Origin: a virus
Virus record (IMG/VR): IMGVR_UViG_3300046538_000292
Coordinates: 1 to 44,077 of that record
DNA length: 44,077 nucleotides
Direction: 5' to 3' (one strand)
The position numbers and the translations under genes were made by a program. Positions 1-8,205 of the stretch are shown piece by piece (the first letter of the stretch is position 1; every line of letters starts with the position of its first letter). The notes below the pieces were generated by a model. The model was not told the DNA's origin, searched no databases, and saw only the letters and a program-made list of their open reading frames with translations.

Positions 1-1
1 T

Positions 2-3000
2 TTAGTATCTGTTTTTATTAATTAAGTTTTCATATTCCATTGTCGCATCTTTGACATCCTTCCCGAAGCGAGCGGACTTCACAAAATATCCACGTACACC
101 ATTTTTCTTCAGATAATCTATAACCTGAGTATTTTCTTTGATGATATCCATAGCTTTTACCAAAAGCTCATCACTTCCTGAAGAATTTGTTTGAGTTGGA
201 TATAAACCATTTTCAAAACCTTCTACTCTACGAATTTCATTCATATACATTTTTTGAATACTCGGATCTATTCTTTTCATGGTTTTCCCAGAAACAACCA
301 GTTCCGGCATCGTTGCACCAGCTTCACCCACCAACATCGTTGGTTCGTCATAAATTCCTGTTTTTGATTTTCTACGTCTCGCATTGAACATTTTATTATC
401 CTGTGATCGTAGAACAGGATAAAATCCGTCTTCCGCACCCGGAGCGCTCGGCAATGGTGTATTCATAATTGTTGCTAATTGTACAGCACCCATTGCACCG
501 GCAACGACTGTCATTGCCAAACCTAATGGAAAGAATGGCTGAGTTTGCGCAGCATTAATAACAGCCATAGCAACACCGGATATTGCCTGAGATATCTGCA
601 TCGCTCTTTGTCTTTTGGCTTGCTGATATTCTAGTTGAGCCTTTTTCTTGTCTAATTCTGCATCGATTAAAATCGTTTGCTTTTTATATTCTTCCTGGGT
701 GATAATTCCTGAATCAAGCTGATTCTTCAGCTTTTTCTTTTTCCTATCACTGGCAACCTCCATACGTTGCATCATTCTTTGTTCATTTGCCTGAACAAAA
801 GAAGAATACTGACCAAACATATTCTGAGCGATCTGAACCGCTGCGCCCACCTTTTGAATTTTCTCTGAAAGATTGTCAGTGTTAGTAAACATTGCCTTCC
901 ACTGATCAGGTGTAAGACCAAAAATATCAGCATTACCAGCCCCAAATGAAGATAACTTCCCGCCAAGCTTCTGCTCCTCACCATTCTTTAATTTTGTGAT
1001 CTCAGCAAGTAAAGCAGCTATCTTATCCTTGTAGGTCTGAATGGTTTCAATCTGCTCTGCAGTAATAAATTCCGGAGCGACTTCCGTCATCATTTCGAAC
1101 ATCGCTACCTGGTCCTGAAGAAAGGTCAATTGCTCTTCAAGGCTCTTTTTCTGATAATATTTTTCTATTTCAGCCTTGCCCTGCTCCCAAGTGGTGATCA
1201 TCGCCAAGGTTGCTTCAGAATAGCCTTTACCTTCCAGGAACTTTTTCTGTTTTTCAACAGTATTTGTTTCGGAAACAGTTTGGTTTTGCTCTCTGGTGAT
1301 AAGATTCAAAGACTCCTGCATCGCTTTTTCGCGTTGCTTATAGTCTTCCATCAAATATTTATCATCAAGCTGAAGTAACTTAAAATTGGTTTTCTCTTTT
1401 TCAGCGATCTTGGTATCTTCGATCAACTGATTTTCTTTCAGCCATTGTGCTTTTATAGCTTTGAACTGTTCCTGTAAACCGCCTTTTTCTCTAGCAATGA
1501 TTTTATCAATATCATCGAAGTCAGATTGTTTAACTTTTTGTTTTTCAAGCTCAGCAAGCCTTTTATCCCTTTCAGCGATCAGCATCGACTTTTCTTTATC
1601 GTAGCCGTTTTGCTTTTGTTCCGCTAATGCTGACTGCTTTTGCGCCTCAAGCTCTAGTTCTTTCTGATCATAATTTTCCTGACTCTCAAGAATCTTTTTT
1701 CGCATGGTTTGATAAGCATTTTCAGCTTTTTCCGCAGCTTTCTCAGCATCAGTTTTCTTTTCCTTTTTTTCTTTTGTTCCTAATGGTGTATAATTAGATG
1801 TTTGAGTAGATGAATTATTATTTAATATTTCTTCCGGATTTGCACTGATAAACTTTTTAGTTTCCATGTTCAAATCTTTCATCTCATTAAAATTTGCCCG
1901 GAGTTCATCACGACGTTTTCTATAAGCCTGCGCTACAAGAGGAACATATTTAGAAAGTTCTTTTTCAACAGCCACTGTATTTGCTAAGGCATTCAAGCCT
2001 TTAGCTTCCTCAGTTGACATTTCTCTTTTTAAGTTACCGGAATTCAGTTTTTGCTCAACCCAAGTACCGGCGCCACCAAGATTCATCCAACCTGGTTTAA
2101 TTTCAGCACCTTGCAATTCATACTGTTTTTTGAGTAATTCAGCACGCTTACTACTTAAGACTTCAGCCATTGCTTTTTTATCCAATGCCCTTACATAATC
2201 ATTGATCAGTCTCGTTCCTTCAGCAGTTCGAATATTTTCTAATGTTAAGTTCCCGAGGTATTTTGGTGAAATCTCATTTAACTTTTTGATTGCCTGCAGA
2301 CGATTTTCCTTACTTTGATTTTCATCCTTAGCGATCATCAGAAGATTTTCTAATGCAACCTTTTCATTAACGGTTGCAGAAGTTGCTTTTGTTTTTATCT
2401 CATTCAATAATTTCTCCTTAGCCGCCAACTCATCAGTGTGATCTGCAAATAAAGCATAAGCAGTAACACAGGCCATTACTACAGTTAACAATGCACCCCA
2501 AGGATTAGCTGATGTTACTAAGTTTAATCTTTGTTGAGCAGCAGTCTGCAAAGTTGTACTAGCAGTCAGTCTTCCCAATGCCAAAGTGCTGTACCCAAGA
2601 GAGAGATTCCAAATGTTTTGAACAGCTGCAGCAACCTGATGTCGCAAATTATTAGCTTGCTGGATAATCGAATACGATAAAAGTCTTGCTTTTAAAGTAT
2701 CCAATGTCATTGCACTTAATGCTAAAGCACTGTTATAGGAAATCATAGATACGGTTCCTATCGTGATAATCTTTATCATAAATAGAATGCTATCCTTCAA
2801 CATTGTCACCCTTCCAGTGGTGTCATCAACTACGCCTAACATCTTACCTAATACCGATATGATCCAATTTAGAGACTTTACAACCGTATCACTGCTGAAC
2901 ATTGCTATAAACTTTTTTCTTACTTTTTCGTAAATAGCAGCTGAGTTATTATTAACCTGATCAAATTCTTTTTGTAAAGATGTAGCTTCCGCCAATGCCT

Positions 3001-4576
3001 GGTTGGAGAATTCAATTGACTTTCTAAACTTATCAGTATTCTCCGAAGCCGCACCAATAATAGATATAACTTCATTGTCATTAAGTTTCAGACCATCAAG
3101 TATTGATGCCAGAACAGTAGCATCCAGACCTTTTGCACCTTCAGAAAATTTTAGGAAAAACTGTAAAGGATCCTGATTAAGAAGTGTCTCAACTTCTTTT
3201 TGAGATATGTGCATCACTTGCGCAAACTTTGCTGTATCTGTTGCAGCAACCCTAACAAACTTTGAGTAACCGGAAGAAGCACGTTCAGCATCGATGCCAC
3301 TTTCTTCAAAGGCAGCAGCTAACGCCAACGCTTCAGCAACGGTTGGCTTCAAGGCCTCAGGAAGTTGCCCAATTCTTAAAGTAAAATCTGCCATATTCTC
3401 TTCTGAAGCTGCGCCATTTGCTCCCAATTCGTTTAATGCAGAACCTATTTCATTAATAGCATCTGCATATTCTAAATCTTTGGTTTCCTTGAACAGACCT
3501 TTAATTTTACCAATTTTCTCAGCAACCTTCTCAACACCTCCTGAGAATGAATCTCCTAATGCCACATAAGCTTTATCGACTTCCTGAGTGAAATCTTTGA
3601 TCTCCTGTTTAGGAACTCCCAAACGCCCACCAACTTCAGCAATCTTAAGCAGATCTAATTTACTGGTACGTGTATCAAATTCAGAATAAGCTAACGTCAG
3701 TTCCTTTACTTCATCAGTGGTCATGCCTGTAGTTTTAGCAACTGCAGTCTGAGCATCGGCCATCTTATTGTTAAGATCAATTGTCTGCTGTATACCGACA
3801 GCCATCCCTGTAAGACCTGCAACAAACGCAACAATCATCCCCGAGTACTGATTGAATCTATCAGCCAGGTTACGTAAGGACCAGGCAGACTCTTCAGCAC
3901 CATTAGTCAATTCTCTTATACGAGCGGTCAGTTGCTGATATTCATTCCTCGCCGCGTCCAAACCTTCACCCGCTGCCATGTGCCTCATTGCATACTTCAG
4001 ATCATTTGCCCTCCTGGTCAGCTGATCAATGGTAAGGTTCATGATATTCATTGACCTTACTTCATCATCGATTTTAGTCTTATTCTCACCTATCGCAGTC
4101 TTAGTCTTATCTATTTCTGCTGATAATTCCTTATGCTTGGCGATAGTCTTATTGTAGGTCTCCTGATACTTATTCTGCTCAACGGTCATGCTGGCAATCT
4201 CAGCACTGATAGCCTTTGTAGCTTCCTGAGATTTAACTTTAACCTTATCGATCTTTTGCTGAAGCTTCTCATATTCTTTAGAACCCTGCTCGAATGCAGA
4301 CTGCTGACTTCGTAAGGTCTTCACCTCATTGATCAGAGCCATTTCATTCTCCTTCAGTTTCTCAGTGAGCTTAGCAACACTATTCTTATAGGTATTGAGA
4401 TTCTTTTCTTCAGCTTTACGAACAACTGATAATTCCTTTTCTTTCTGAATAAGATCCTGAAGACGGAAAGACAAGACTTTATTGGCTTGCTCCAAGTCAA
4501 GAACCCGCTTCTGCGCCTCGTCCCCATTGATGACTATCTTGAGCTTGAGTATCTCGTCTGATATAACCTTGGCCAT
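2..4576 (-). CDS. Phage tail tape measure protein (TP901 family)
   Basis: This 1524-aa protein sets tail length by acting as the ruler for tail tube assembly, and it usually contributes to DNA ejection. The first ~190 residues are charged, heptad-like coiled coil. A TP901-type core follows at about 240-560 (Asn/Ala-rich helices with the DLNNKMADAQTAVAKTTGM segment), then hydrophobic stretches near 590-760, a long Lys/Glu/Gln-rich coiled coil from about 940, and a hydrophobic Ala/Gly segment near 1370-1400. The length and the order of parts fit tape measure proteins. It starts at the ATG 17 bp below the -7 box of late promoter 1. It ends with TAA at the left edge of the window, so it is complete, and the remaining tail genes should lie to the left. 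Confidence 0.93.
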   Translation of the reverse strand: MAKVISDEILKLKIVINGDEAQKRVLDLEQANKVLSFRLQDLIQKEKELSVVRKAEEKNLNTYKNSVAKLTEKLKENEMALINEVKTLRSQQSAFEQGSKEYEKLQQKIDKVKVKSQEATKAISAEIASMTVEQNKYQETYNKTIAKHKELSAEIDKTKTAIGENKTKIDDEVRSMNIMNLTIDQLTRRANDLKYAMRHMAAGEGLDAARNEYQQLTARIRELTNGAEESAWSLRNLADRFNQYSGMIVAFVAGLTGMAVGIQQTIDLNNKMADAQTAVAKTTGMTTDEVKELTLAYSEFDTRTSKLDLLKIAEVGGRLGVPKQEIKDFTQEVDKAYVALGDSFSGGVEKVAEKIGKIKGLFKETKDLEYADAINEIGSALNELGANGAASEENMADFTLRIGQLPEALKPTVAEALALAAAFEESGIDAERASSGYSKFVRVAATDTAKFAQVMHISQKEVETLLNQDPLQFFLKFSEGAKGLDATVLASILDGLKLNDNEVISIIGAASENTDKFRKSIEFSNQALAEATSLQKEFDQVNNNSAAIYEKVRKKFIAMFSSDTVVKSLNWIISVLGKMLGVVDDTTGRVTMLKDSILFMIKIITIGTVSMISYNSALALSAMTLDTLKARLLSYSIIQQANNLRHQVAAAVQNIWNLSLGYSTLALGRLTASTTLQTAAQQRLNLVTSANPWGALLTVVMACVTAYALFADHTDELAAKEKLLNEIKTKATSATVNEKVALENLLMIAKDENQSKENRLQAIKKLNEISPKYLGNLTLENIRTAEGTRLINDYVRALDKKAMAEVLSSKRAELLKKQYELQGAEIKPGWMNLGGAGTWVEQKLNSGNLKREMSTEEAKGLNALANTVAVEKELSKYVPLVAQAYRKRRDELRANFNEMKDLNMETKKFISANPEEILNNNSSTQTSNYTPLGTKEKKEKKTDAEKAAEKAENAYQTMRKKILESQENYDQKELELEAQKQSALAEQKQNGYDKEKSMLIAERDKRLAELEKQKVKQSDFDDIDKIIAREKGGLQEQFKAIKAQWLKENQLIEDTKIAEKEKTNFKLLQLDDKYLMEDYKQREKAMQESLNLITREQNQTVSETNTVEKQKKFLEGKGYSEATLAMITTWEQGKAEIEKYYQKKSLEEQLTFLQDQVAMFEMMTEVAPEFITAEQIETIQTYKDKIAALLAEITKLKNGEEQKLGGKLSSFGAGNADIFGLTPDQWKAMFTNTDNLSEKIQKVGAAVQIAQNMFGQYSSFVQANEQRMMQRMEVASDRKKKKLKNQLDSGIITQEEYKKQTILIDAELDKKKAQLEYQQAKRQRAMQISQAISGVAMAVINAAQTQPFFPLGLAMTVVAGAMGAVQLATIMNTPLPSAPGAEDGFYPVLRSQDNKMFNARRRKSKTGIYDEPTMLVGEAGATMPELVVSGKTMKRIDPSIQKMYMNEIRRVEGFENGLYPTQTNSSGSDELLVKAMDIIKENTQVIDYLKKNGVRGYFVKSARFGKDVKDATMEYENLINKNRY

Positions 4577-4593
4577 TGCTTTTAATTTTTATG

Positions 4594-4641
4594 CAATGTT
4601 ATTTCAAAGGCCCTGCAAGCAACGTTACATCAAAAAATCCC
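4594..4641 (-). promoter_or_regulatory. Late promoter 1 (tape measure)
   Basis: On the minus strand TTTTTTGATGTAAC is followed by exactly 22 bp and then TAACATTG (4594-4601), a near match to the Bacteroidetes -7 consensus TAnnTTTG. The GTAAC core is at 4624-4628. Four other late units carry the same arrangement with the same 22-bp spacer. No -33 TTTG lies at the normal 19-bp distance, which suggests that a phage activator binds the upstream element. Confidence 0.8.
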
Positions 4642-4771
4642 ATCGGAATCGCAACTATCTCGATATGGTGCGAAGTTGCCTATTGGTGGACTTTTGACCA
4701 TATTTCCACGATTTTTCGCTTTTGCAACTGCTTTTACGATTCTCGGCGGCGTCGGAGGTAGTAATAATCAC
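4642..4771. other. Noncoding stretch with an orphan open frame
   Basis: Together with late promoter 1, the hairpin at 4772-4805 and the plus-strand promoter, this fills the 422-bp gap between the tape measure gene and the plus-strand cassette. On the minus strand a frame of about 43 codons without an early ATG runs through it and stops at the TGA inside the late promoter T-tract. On the plus strand a hydrophobic frame ending near 4790 also lacks an ATG. One may be the 3' remnant of a tail gene cut when cargo was inserted. I do not call either as a gene. Confidence 0.3.
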
Positions 4772-4805
4772 AAAAAACCATCTCACTAATGAAGATGGTT
4801 TTTTT
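4772..4805. terminator. Bidirectional hairpin terminator
   Basis: A 9-bp perfect stem (4775-4783 with 4793-4801) is extended by A/T pairs, has a 9-nt loop and carries a T-run on either strand. It separates the tape measure promoter from the divergent plus-strand cassette. Confidence 0.7.
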
Positions 4806-4945
4806 GTTGATTTTCAGCTATTTGCGTTTTTTTGATCTTTTTTTTTTGTAAGAAAATTGAATATTTTGTTTTCAAAATCATCTTTTTAGAATCGTTATAA
4901 AAAGCGGTTTTTTTTCTCAAAACCACTAATTTAACTTACCTCTTT

Positions 4946-4977
4946 TTTGGTAAGTATTGCAAATTTTCGTATATTTA
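4946..4977 (+). promoter_or_regulatory. Promoter of the plus-strand cassette
   Basis: TTTG (4946-4949) is followed by 20 bp and then TATATTTA (4970-4977), one mismatch from TAnnTTTG, 21 bp before the ATG at 4999. An inverted repeat, ACTTACC (4934-4940) and GGTAAGT (4949-4955), overlaps the -33 element and could be an operator. Confidence 0.65.
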
Positions 4978-4998
4978 TATAGTTAAAACATACAGATT

Positions 4999-5430
4999 AT
5001 GAGCAACTTAAACGGAACGGCAAAGGATGTGAAGACAGTAACACCCGCCACAGACAACAAAGCAACCGACACTAAAATTGCAAAAAACGAAACCACAGAA
5101 AAAGTAAAAGATGAACAGTTGCAGAGCGCAAAAACGCAATTAAACACGATTCTCGGACCAGCTTCAGCAATTCAAAGAATTAAAAGTTTTGACATTTTGG
5201 AAAAGCTTATTGAGAAATACAAATTTCTCAAGGAGAAACAAGATGATTTATCTTCATTCATGGTGAGCCGTGACGGCTTGAAAGAAAAGTTAATTATCAA
5301 AGGCGAAAACGATAAAGTTTTTGAGATTAACAACACGATTATTATTGAAGAAATCTTAAATCTATGTTACTCAAAACTTGATAACATGGTAAATGAGAGT
5401 GAAACCACAATTGTAAACTTTCAAATCTAA
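4999..5430 (+). CDS. Hypothetical protein, first gene of plus-strand cargo
   Basis: I do not recognise this 143-aa protein. The first ~40 residues are low in complexity (Thr, Lys, Asp, Ala) and look disordered. Residues about 45-90 are helical and charged, and the C-terminal third is mixed. There is no signal peptide or membrane segment. It has its own Bacteroidetes-type promoter and a terminator directly after it, so it is probably transcribed alone, against the surrounding phage genes. Genes on the opposite strand between late phage modules are typical of lysogenically expressed cargo. Confidence 0.7.
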   Translation: MSNLNGTAKDVKTVTPATDNKATDTKIAKNETTEKVKDEQLQSAKTQLNTILGPASAIQRIKSFDILEKLIEKYKFLKEKQDDLSSFMVSRDGLKEKLIIKGENDKVFEINNTIIIEEILNLCYSKLDNMVNESETTIVNFQI

Positions 5431-5439
5431 AAAAGAAAT

Positions 5440-5472
5440 GCGCTCCGACTGTGACGAGTGGGAGCGCTTTTT
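5440..5472 (+). terminator. Intrinsic terminator after the first cassette gene
   Basis: A GC-rich 7-bp stem, GCGCTCC (5440-5446) with GGAGCGC (5461-5467), is followed by TTTTT. It begins 9 bp after the stop codon at 5430. Confidence 0.8.
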
Positions 5473-5495
5473 AAATCACAATTAAAATTTTAATT

Positions 5496-5705
5496 ATGAC
5501 TTCAACTGACAGCAAAAATACAAATTTATCAGAGATTGTAAAAGACATTTTATTTATCAAAGGTTTTGATAAAATTTTCAACTGGGAGGACTACAAATAT
5601 TATTTGTATCTGACAAAAAATGCCATTCACAGGGCGCACGCAATTGCAGAATTATTTATTAGCGAAACACACGAAATTTCCGATTATGCCGAGTATCAAT
5701 TTTAA
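5496..5705 (+). CDS. Small hypothetical protein upstream of the SymE-like toxin
   Basis: This 69-aa protein is not recognised. It is mostly helical with several Tyr and Phe residues and has no signal or membrane segment. Its last 20 nt overlap the start of the SymE-like gene in another frame, which suggests translational coupling. A role as partner or immunity protein of the toxin is possible from position alone, and nothing in the sequence shows it. Confidence 0.55.
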   Translation: MTSTDSKNTNLSEIVKDILFIKGFDKIFNWEDYKYYLYLTKNAIHRAHAIAELFISETHEISDYAEYQF

Positions 5706-5862
5706 AAAATTAAAAATCTGCTACTTGTGGCAAGGAAAAAAGCAAGTTCCAAAAATCAATATTTCTGGCGAATGGCTGAGAAATGCAGGATTTGAAATAG
5801 GAACAGATGTAAAAATCGAAATTAAAAACAATCAGCTAATAATTAGTAACCATGCAAATTAA
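5686..5862 (+). CDS. SymE-like toxin (SpoVT/AbrB fold)
   Basis: The 58-aa product contains the SymE signature at about residues 22-54: PKINISGEWLRNAGFEIGTD, a short strand and a basic tail. In the family the SymE toxin is an AbrB-fold protein that harms nucleic acids when expressed and is normally held back by an antisense RNA. An in-frame ATG exists 22 codons upstream, but it lies deep inside the preceding gene, and the residues it would add do not look like SymE. I therefore start at 5686, giving a 20-nt overlap with the upstream gene. The stop overlaps the next gene by 11 nt, so these genes form one operon. I could not identify an antisense RNA by eye. Confidence 0.65.
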   Translation: MPSINFKKLKICYLWQGKKQVPKINISGEWLRNAGFEIGTDVKIEIKNNQLIISNHAN

Positions 5863-6280
5863 AGTCTACAACGGCACAACCAAGGAACCAACCGAAAACG
5901 AAACCGTTTTTTATATACAGAGTAAAGGGGAAAGATCAGGACGACCGATTAAAGAACCAATTCCCAATTGTTGGGAAGTAAGGACGTACAGGAGCATCGA
6001 TTTTGAAATACTTAGTATAATCTATGAAAGCAAAATTTTAAGCGTTTTTCTGCGCGGTTCTGTCATTCCTTTTTTAAGTTTGGAGGAATATAAAAAAATA
6101 ATTTCTCCGATCCTTAAAAAGGCAATTCACGAAAATAGAATCATTAATGAACATTATCTGCAGATAAGAAAAATTGAAGAAAACATTTTGCATCAGGATA
6201 AAATAAAAAGTCTTCTGAAAGAATTAAAAATTTCTCTATCACACAAAGTCTATCAAAAATTAGAAATACAAATTATATGA
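5852..6280 (+). CDS. DUF6943-like hypothetical protein
   Basis: This 142-aa protein resembles a family of unknown function that is common on Bacteroidetes mobile elements (DUF6943, assigned from memory). It has an N-terminal segment with a KGERSGRPIKEP-like motif (about 25-36) followed by CWEVRTY, a middle LRGSVIPFLSLEEYKKII motif (about 68-85), and a helical, Lys-rich C-terminus. The start overlaps the SymE-like gene by 11 nt and the stop overlaps the next gene by 4 nt, so it is part of the cassette. The function is unknown. Confidence 0.6.
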   Translation: MQIKVYNGTTKEPTENETVFYIQSKGERSGRPIKEPIPNCWEVRTYRSIDFEILSIIYESKILSVFLRGSVIPFLSLEEYKKIISPILKKAIHENRIINEHYLQIRKIEENILHQDKIKSLLKELKISLSHKVYQKLEIQII

Positions 6281-6459
6281 AAACACCTATAAAAGAAAGA
6301 TACTCCCCTGAGCTCGTGGAAAAATTGGAAGAGATAAAAGAAGAAATCAGAGAACGGATGAAAAATCCGGACTTTGATTTTATGGAAGTCGAAGAAGTTT
6401 TTGAAGAGTTCGGACTTGAGCCCGATTATATTTTTGAAGTTTTAAACGAAATTGTTTAA
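6277..6459 (+). CDS. Small acidic hypothetical protein
   Basis: This 60-aa, Glu-rich helical protein is the last gene of the plus-strand cassette. It has no recognisable domain. The ATGA overlap with the stop of the upstream gene indicates translational coupling. A strong terminator follows within 7 bp. Confidence 0.6.
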   Translation: MKTPIKERYSPELVEKLEEIKEEIRERMKNPDFDFMEVEEVFEEFGLEPDYIFEVLNEIV

Positions 6460-6465
6460 ATGAAG

Positions 6466-6491
6466 AACGCCCCACATTGAGGGCGTTTTTT
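6466..6491 (+). terminator. Intrinsic terminator of the plus-strand cassette
   Basis: AACGCCC (6466-6472) pairs with GGGCGTT (6481-6487) around an 8-nt loop, followed by a T-run to 6491. Confidence 0.85.
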
Positions 6492-6532
6492 CTTGTCTAT
6501 AATTTAACCGTTTACAAACGCTTAAAAAAAAA

Positions 6533-6562
6533 TTTCGGCTCGCCTTTAGAGGCTCACCGAAA
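6533..6562. repeat. Nested inverted repeat between converging units
   Basis: TTTCGG (6533-6538) and CCGAAA (6557-6562) enclose GCCT (6542-6545) and AGGC (6550-6553), so the segment can form one long imperfect hairpin. It sits between the end of the plus-strand cassette and the end of the DUF4062 gene. A terminator or recombination scar are both possible. Confidence 0.4.
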
Positions 6563-6681
6563 GAAAGGGTTTTTCCCCTTCCATTCCCTACTGCCATAAA
6601 AAACAGATGTGGAATTTTTATTTTTATTTTTTGTTTAATTTTTTCCAAAGCCTCTTAAAAGTTCTTTCTACTTTCAATACA

Positions 6682-7620
6682 TTAGTTCTTAAAATCACTT
6701 GGAAGTGCGTATATAGGTTTTAATCCTAAAATTGATCGGGCTTTTTGAATATCTCTTATATCTGCAGGAGAGAAATGAATTTTAACAACTTTCAGCTCAT
6801 CACCGATCTTATCTTCAAACTCCTCAATTGTATTACATTCTACAATATAATCTTTTAAAGTGGAAAAATCAACACCAAATGTGTCAACCATTTGCTCAAT
6901 GAAGCTTATTTCTAATAATCTGTTGTCCAGTTTTTTAATATCAATTTTAAGATTCTCATTTTTGATATAACTTTCCGCTACATCCTTATCTTCAAGCAAA
7001 GATGGCAAAGATTTTTCAATATAAGATTTAAGAGTTTCAGTAATAATCTCTAAATCATCAATTTTAGATTCCAACTTTAAAAGTTTTTGACTTTCCGAAC
7101 TTTGACGTAAAAGATCCCTGAAAAGACCTGCCCATTGTAACTTTAAGTATGTAGTTATTTCACTAACATTCTCGAAAGATGAAATTATAATGCCTGCTTT
7201 AATAGCATATATTTCTTCAATAAATTCAAATATTTTGATATTGTCAACAAAACTATATTTCGTCTGTGTTCCTTTGTTTAGTAAATAGGTTTGATATTCA
7301 GAAAAAACACTTCTGTCTACGAAAAGATATACCTGCTTTCCTTCTTTGTAAGCAGTGGTGATCTCTAATTGAGTAATTGAATGTTGATTATCTTTAGAGT
7401 TACTTCCAAATCTATTACCAATGATTCCCACTAATATATCAACTTCCTTTACTTCTTTATAACAATATTCTTCAAGATTTTCCTTCATTCCGTAAGGGAT
7501 GTCTCCAGTCTCGTTACGCACAGGCTCATATCCCAATTCAGTTACAAATCTTTCAATATCAGTTCGTATATGTCTGAGGTCATAAAATGTTGAACTAATA
7601 AATACTCTTGGTTTTGCCAT
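6682..7620 (-). CDS. DUF4062 TIR-like domain protein, candidate defence effector or sensor
   Basis: This is a 312-aa protein. Residues 1-115 match DUF4062, a TIR-like alpha/beta domain. The first strand is PRVFISSTFYDLRHIRTDIE, followed by DILVGIIGNRFGS and then SITQLEITTAYKEGKQVYLFV, whose Glu sits where TIR NADases have their catalytic Glu. Residues about 125-310 are helical and charged with no recognised domain. It lies 9 bp below the gene for a small membrane protein, so the two are probably co-transcribed, and a SIR2 gene lies further upstream. In other proteins the domain is found with signal-transducing or immune NTPase modules. Whether it cleaves NAD is inference. Confidence 0.75.
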   Translation of the reverse strand: MAKPRVFISSTFYDLRHIRTDIERFVTELGYEPVRNETGDIPYGMKENLEEYCYKEVKEVDILVGIIGNRFGSNSKDNQHSITQLEITTAYKEGKQVYLFVDRSVFSEYQTYLLNKGTQTKYSFVDNIKIFEFIEEIYAIKAGIIISSFENVSEITTYLKLQWAGLFRDLLRQSSESQKLLKLESKIDDLEIITETLKSYIEKSLPSLLEDKDVAESYIKNENLKIDIKKLDNRLLEISFIEQMVDTFGVDFSTLKDYIVECNTIEEFEDKIGDELKVVKIHFSPADIRDIQKARSILGLKPIYALPSDFKN

Positions 7621-7629
7621 TTTAATTTT

Positions 7630-8097
7630 TTAATTATTATAAATTACTTGTTTTAAAAAAGGTAGAAAAATTGTTGCTAAGGCAAATAATCCCAACAATA
7701 TGGGAAAAATGAAATCAAGAAAAACTACTGACATTGACACAAAATTATTCATTCTGTAGTTAGGTCTCAATTTATCTGGAATTAACTCTTCTTGGGTACG
7801 CGTAAGGTTTTGTGTGAAATTGTTAGTCTCATTTATAAATTTTAAATACTTTTGGTGTTTGTCCTTTAAGAAGTCATCACTATATCGGATAACAAGCGCT
7901 CCAATCTCAAATACAATCAAATATCCCACTATTTCAGGGATGATAGAAGCATCTTCAACTGGTATTTTAAACCCAAAAAATTCTATTGTTCCAGTAGAAT
8001 TTTTCACCAACATTTTGAAACTTATTCCAATAAATGAACTTATCAGCAAAGTTTTCCTAATTTGTTTTGTATCGCTAAATTCAAAGTTATCTAACAT
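7630..8097 (-). CDS. Small membrane protein paired with the DUF4062 gene
   Basis: This 155-aa integral membrane protein has hydrophobic segments at about 17-31, 53-71 and a long one at 118-150. A charged cytoplasmic-type stretch (about 72-117) lies between the second and third. It has no family I recognise and does not look like a holin. The gene ends 9 bp before the DUF4062 gene and starts 108 bp after the SIR2 gene. In defence loci a small membrane protein beside a TIR-like sensor is often the membrane-disrupting effector. Here that role is only suggested by position. Confidence 0.7.
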   Translation of the reverse strand: MLDNFEFSDTKQIRKTLLISSFIGISFKMLVKNSTGTIEFFGFKIPVEDASIIPEIVGYLIVFEIGALVIRYSDDFLKDKHQKYLKFINETNNFTQNLTRTQEELIPDKLRPNYRMNNFVSMSVVFLDFIFPILLGLFALATIFLPFLKQVIYNN

Positions 8098-8122
8098 TTT
8101 ATGTTTTTGATTATCAGTTTTT

Positions 8123-8130
8123 CAAATTTA
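8123..8130 (-). promoter_or_regulatory. Possible -7 box for the membrane/DUF4062 pair
   Basis: On the minus strand TAAATTTG matches TAnnTTTG 25 bp before the ATG at 8097. No clear -33 TTTG lies at the usual distance, so the pair may also be read from the upstream SIR2 promoter. Confidence 0.4.
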
Positions 8131-8205
8131 ATAATTAATTCTCTTTCGCTACTATACTTCCATTAGATAAATAAAACGGTTGTACTTTTTCCGATATTAT
8201 ATTAT

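Noticed and set aside
6442-6648. 68-codon minus-strand frame
   Set aside because: It overlaps the cassette terminator and hairpin region, has no promoter, and its composition reflects the inverted repeats. Not called as a gene.
7814-8110. 98-codon plus-strand frame
   Set aside because: It is the antisense shadow of the membrane protein gene, with no promoter or family pattern.
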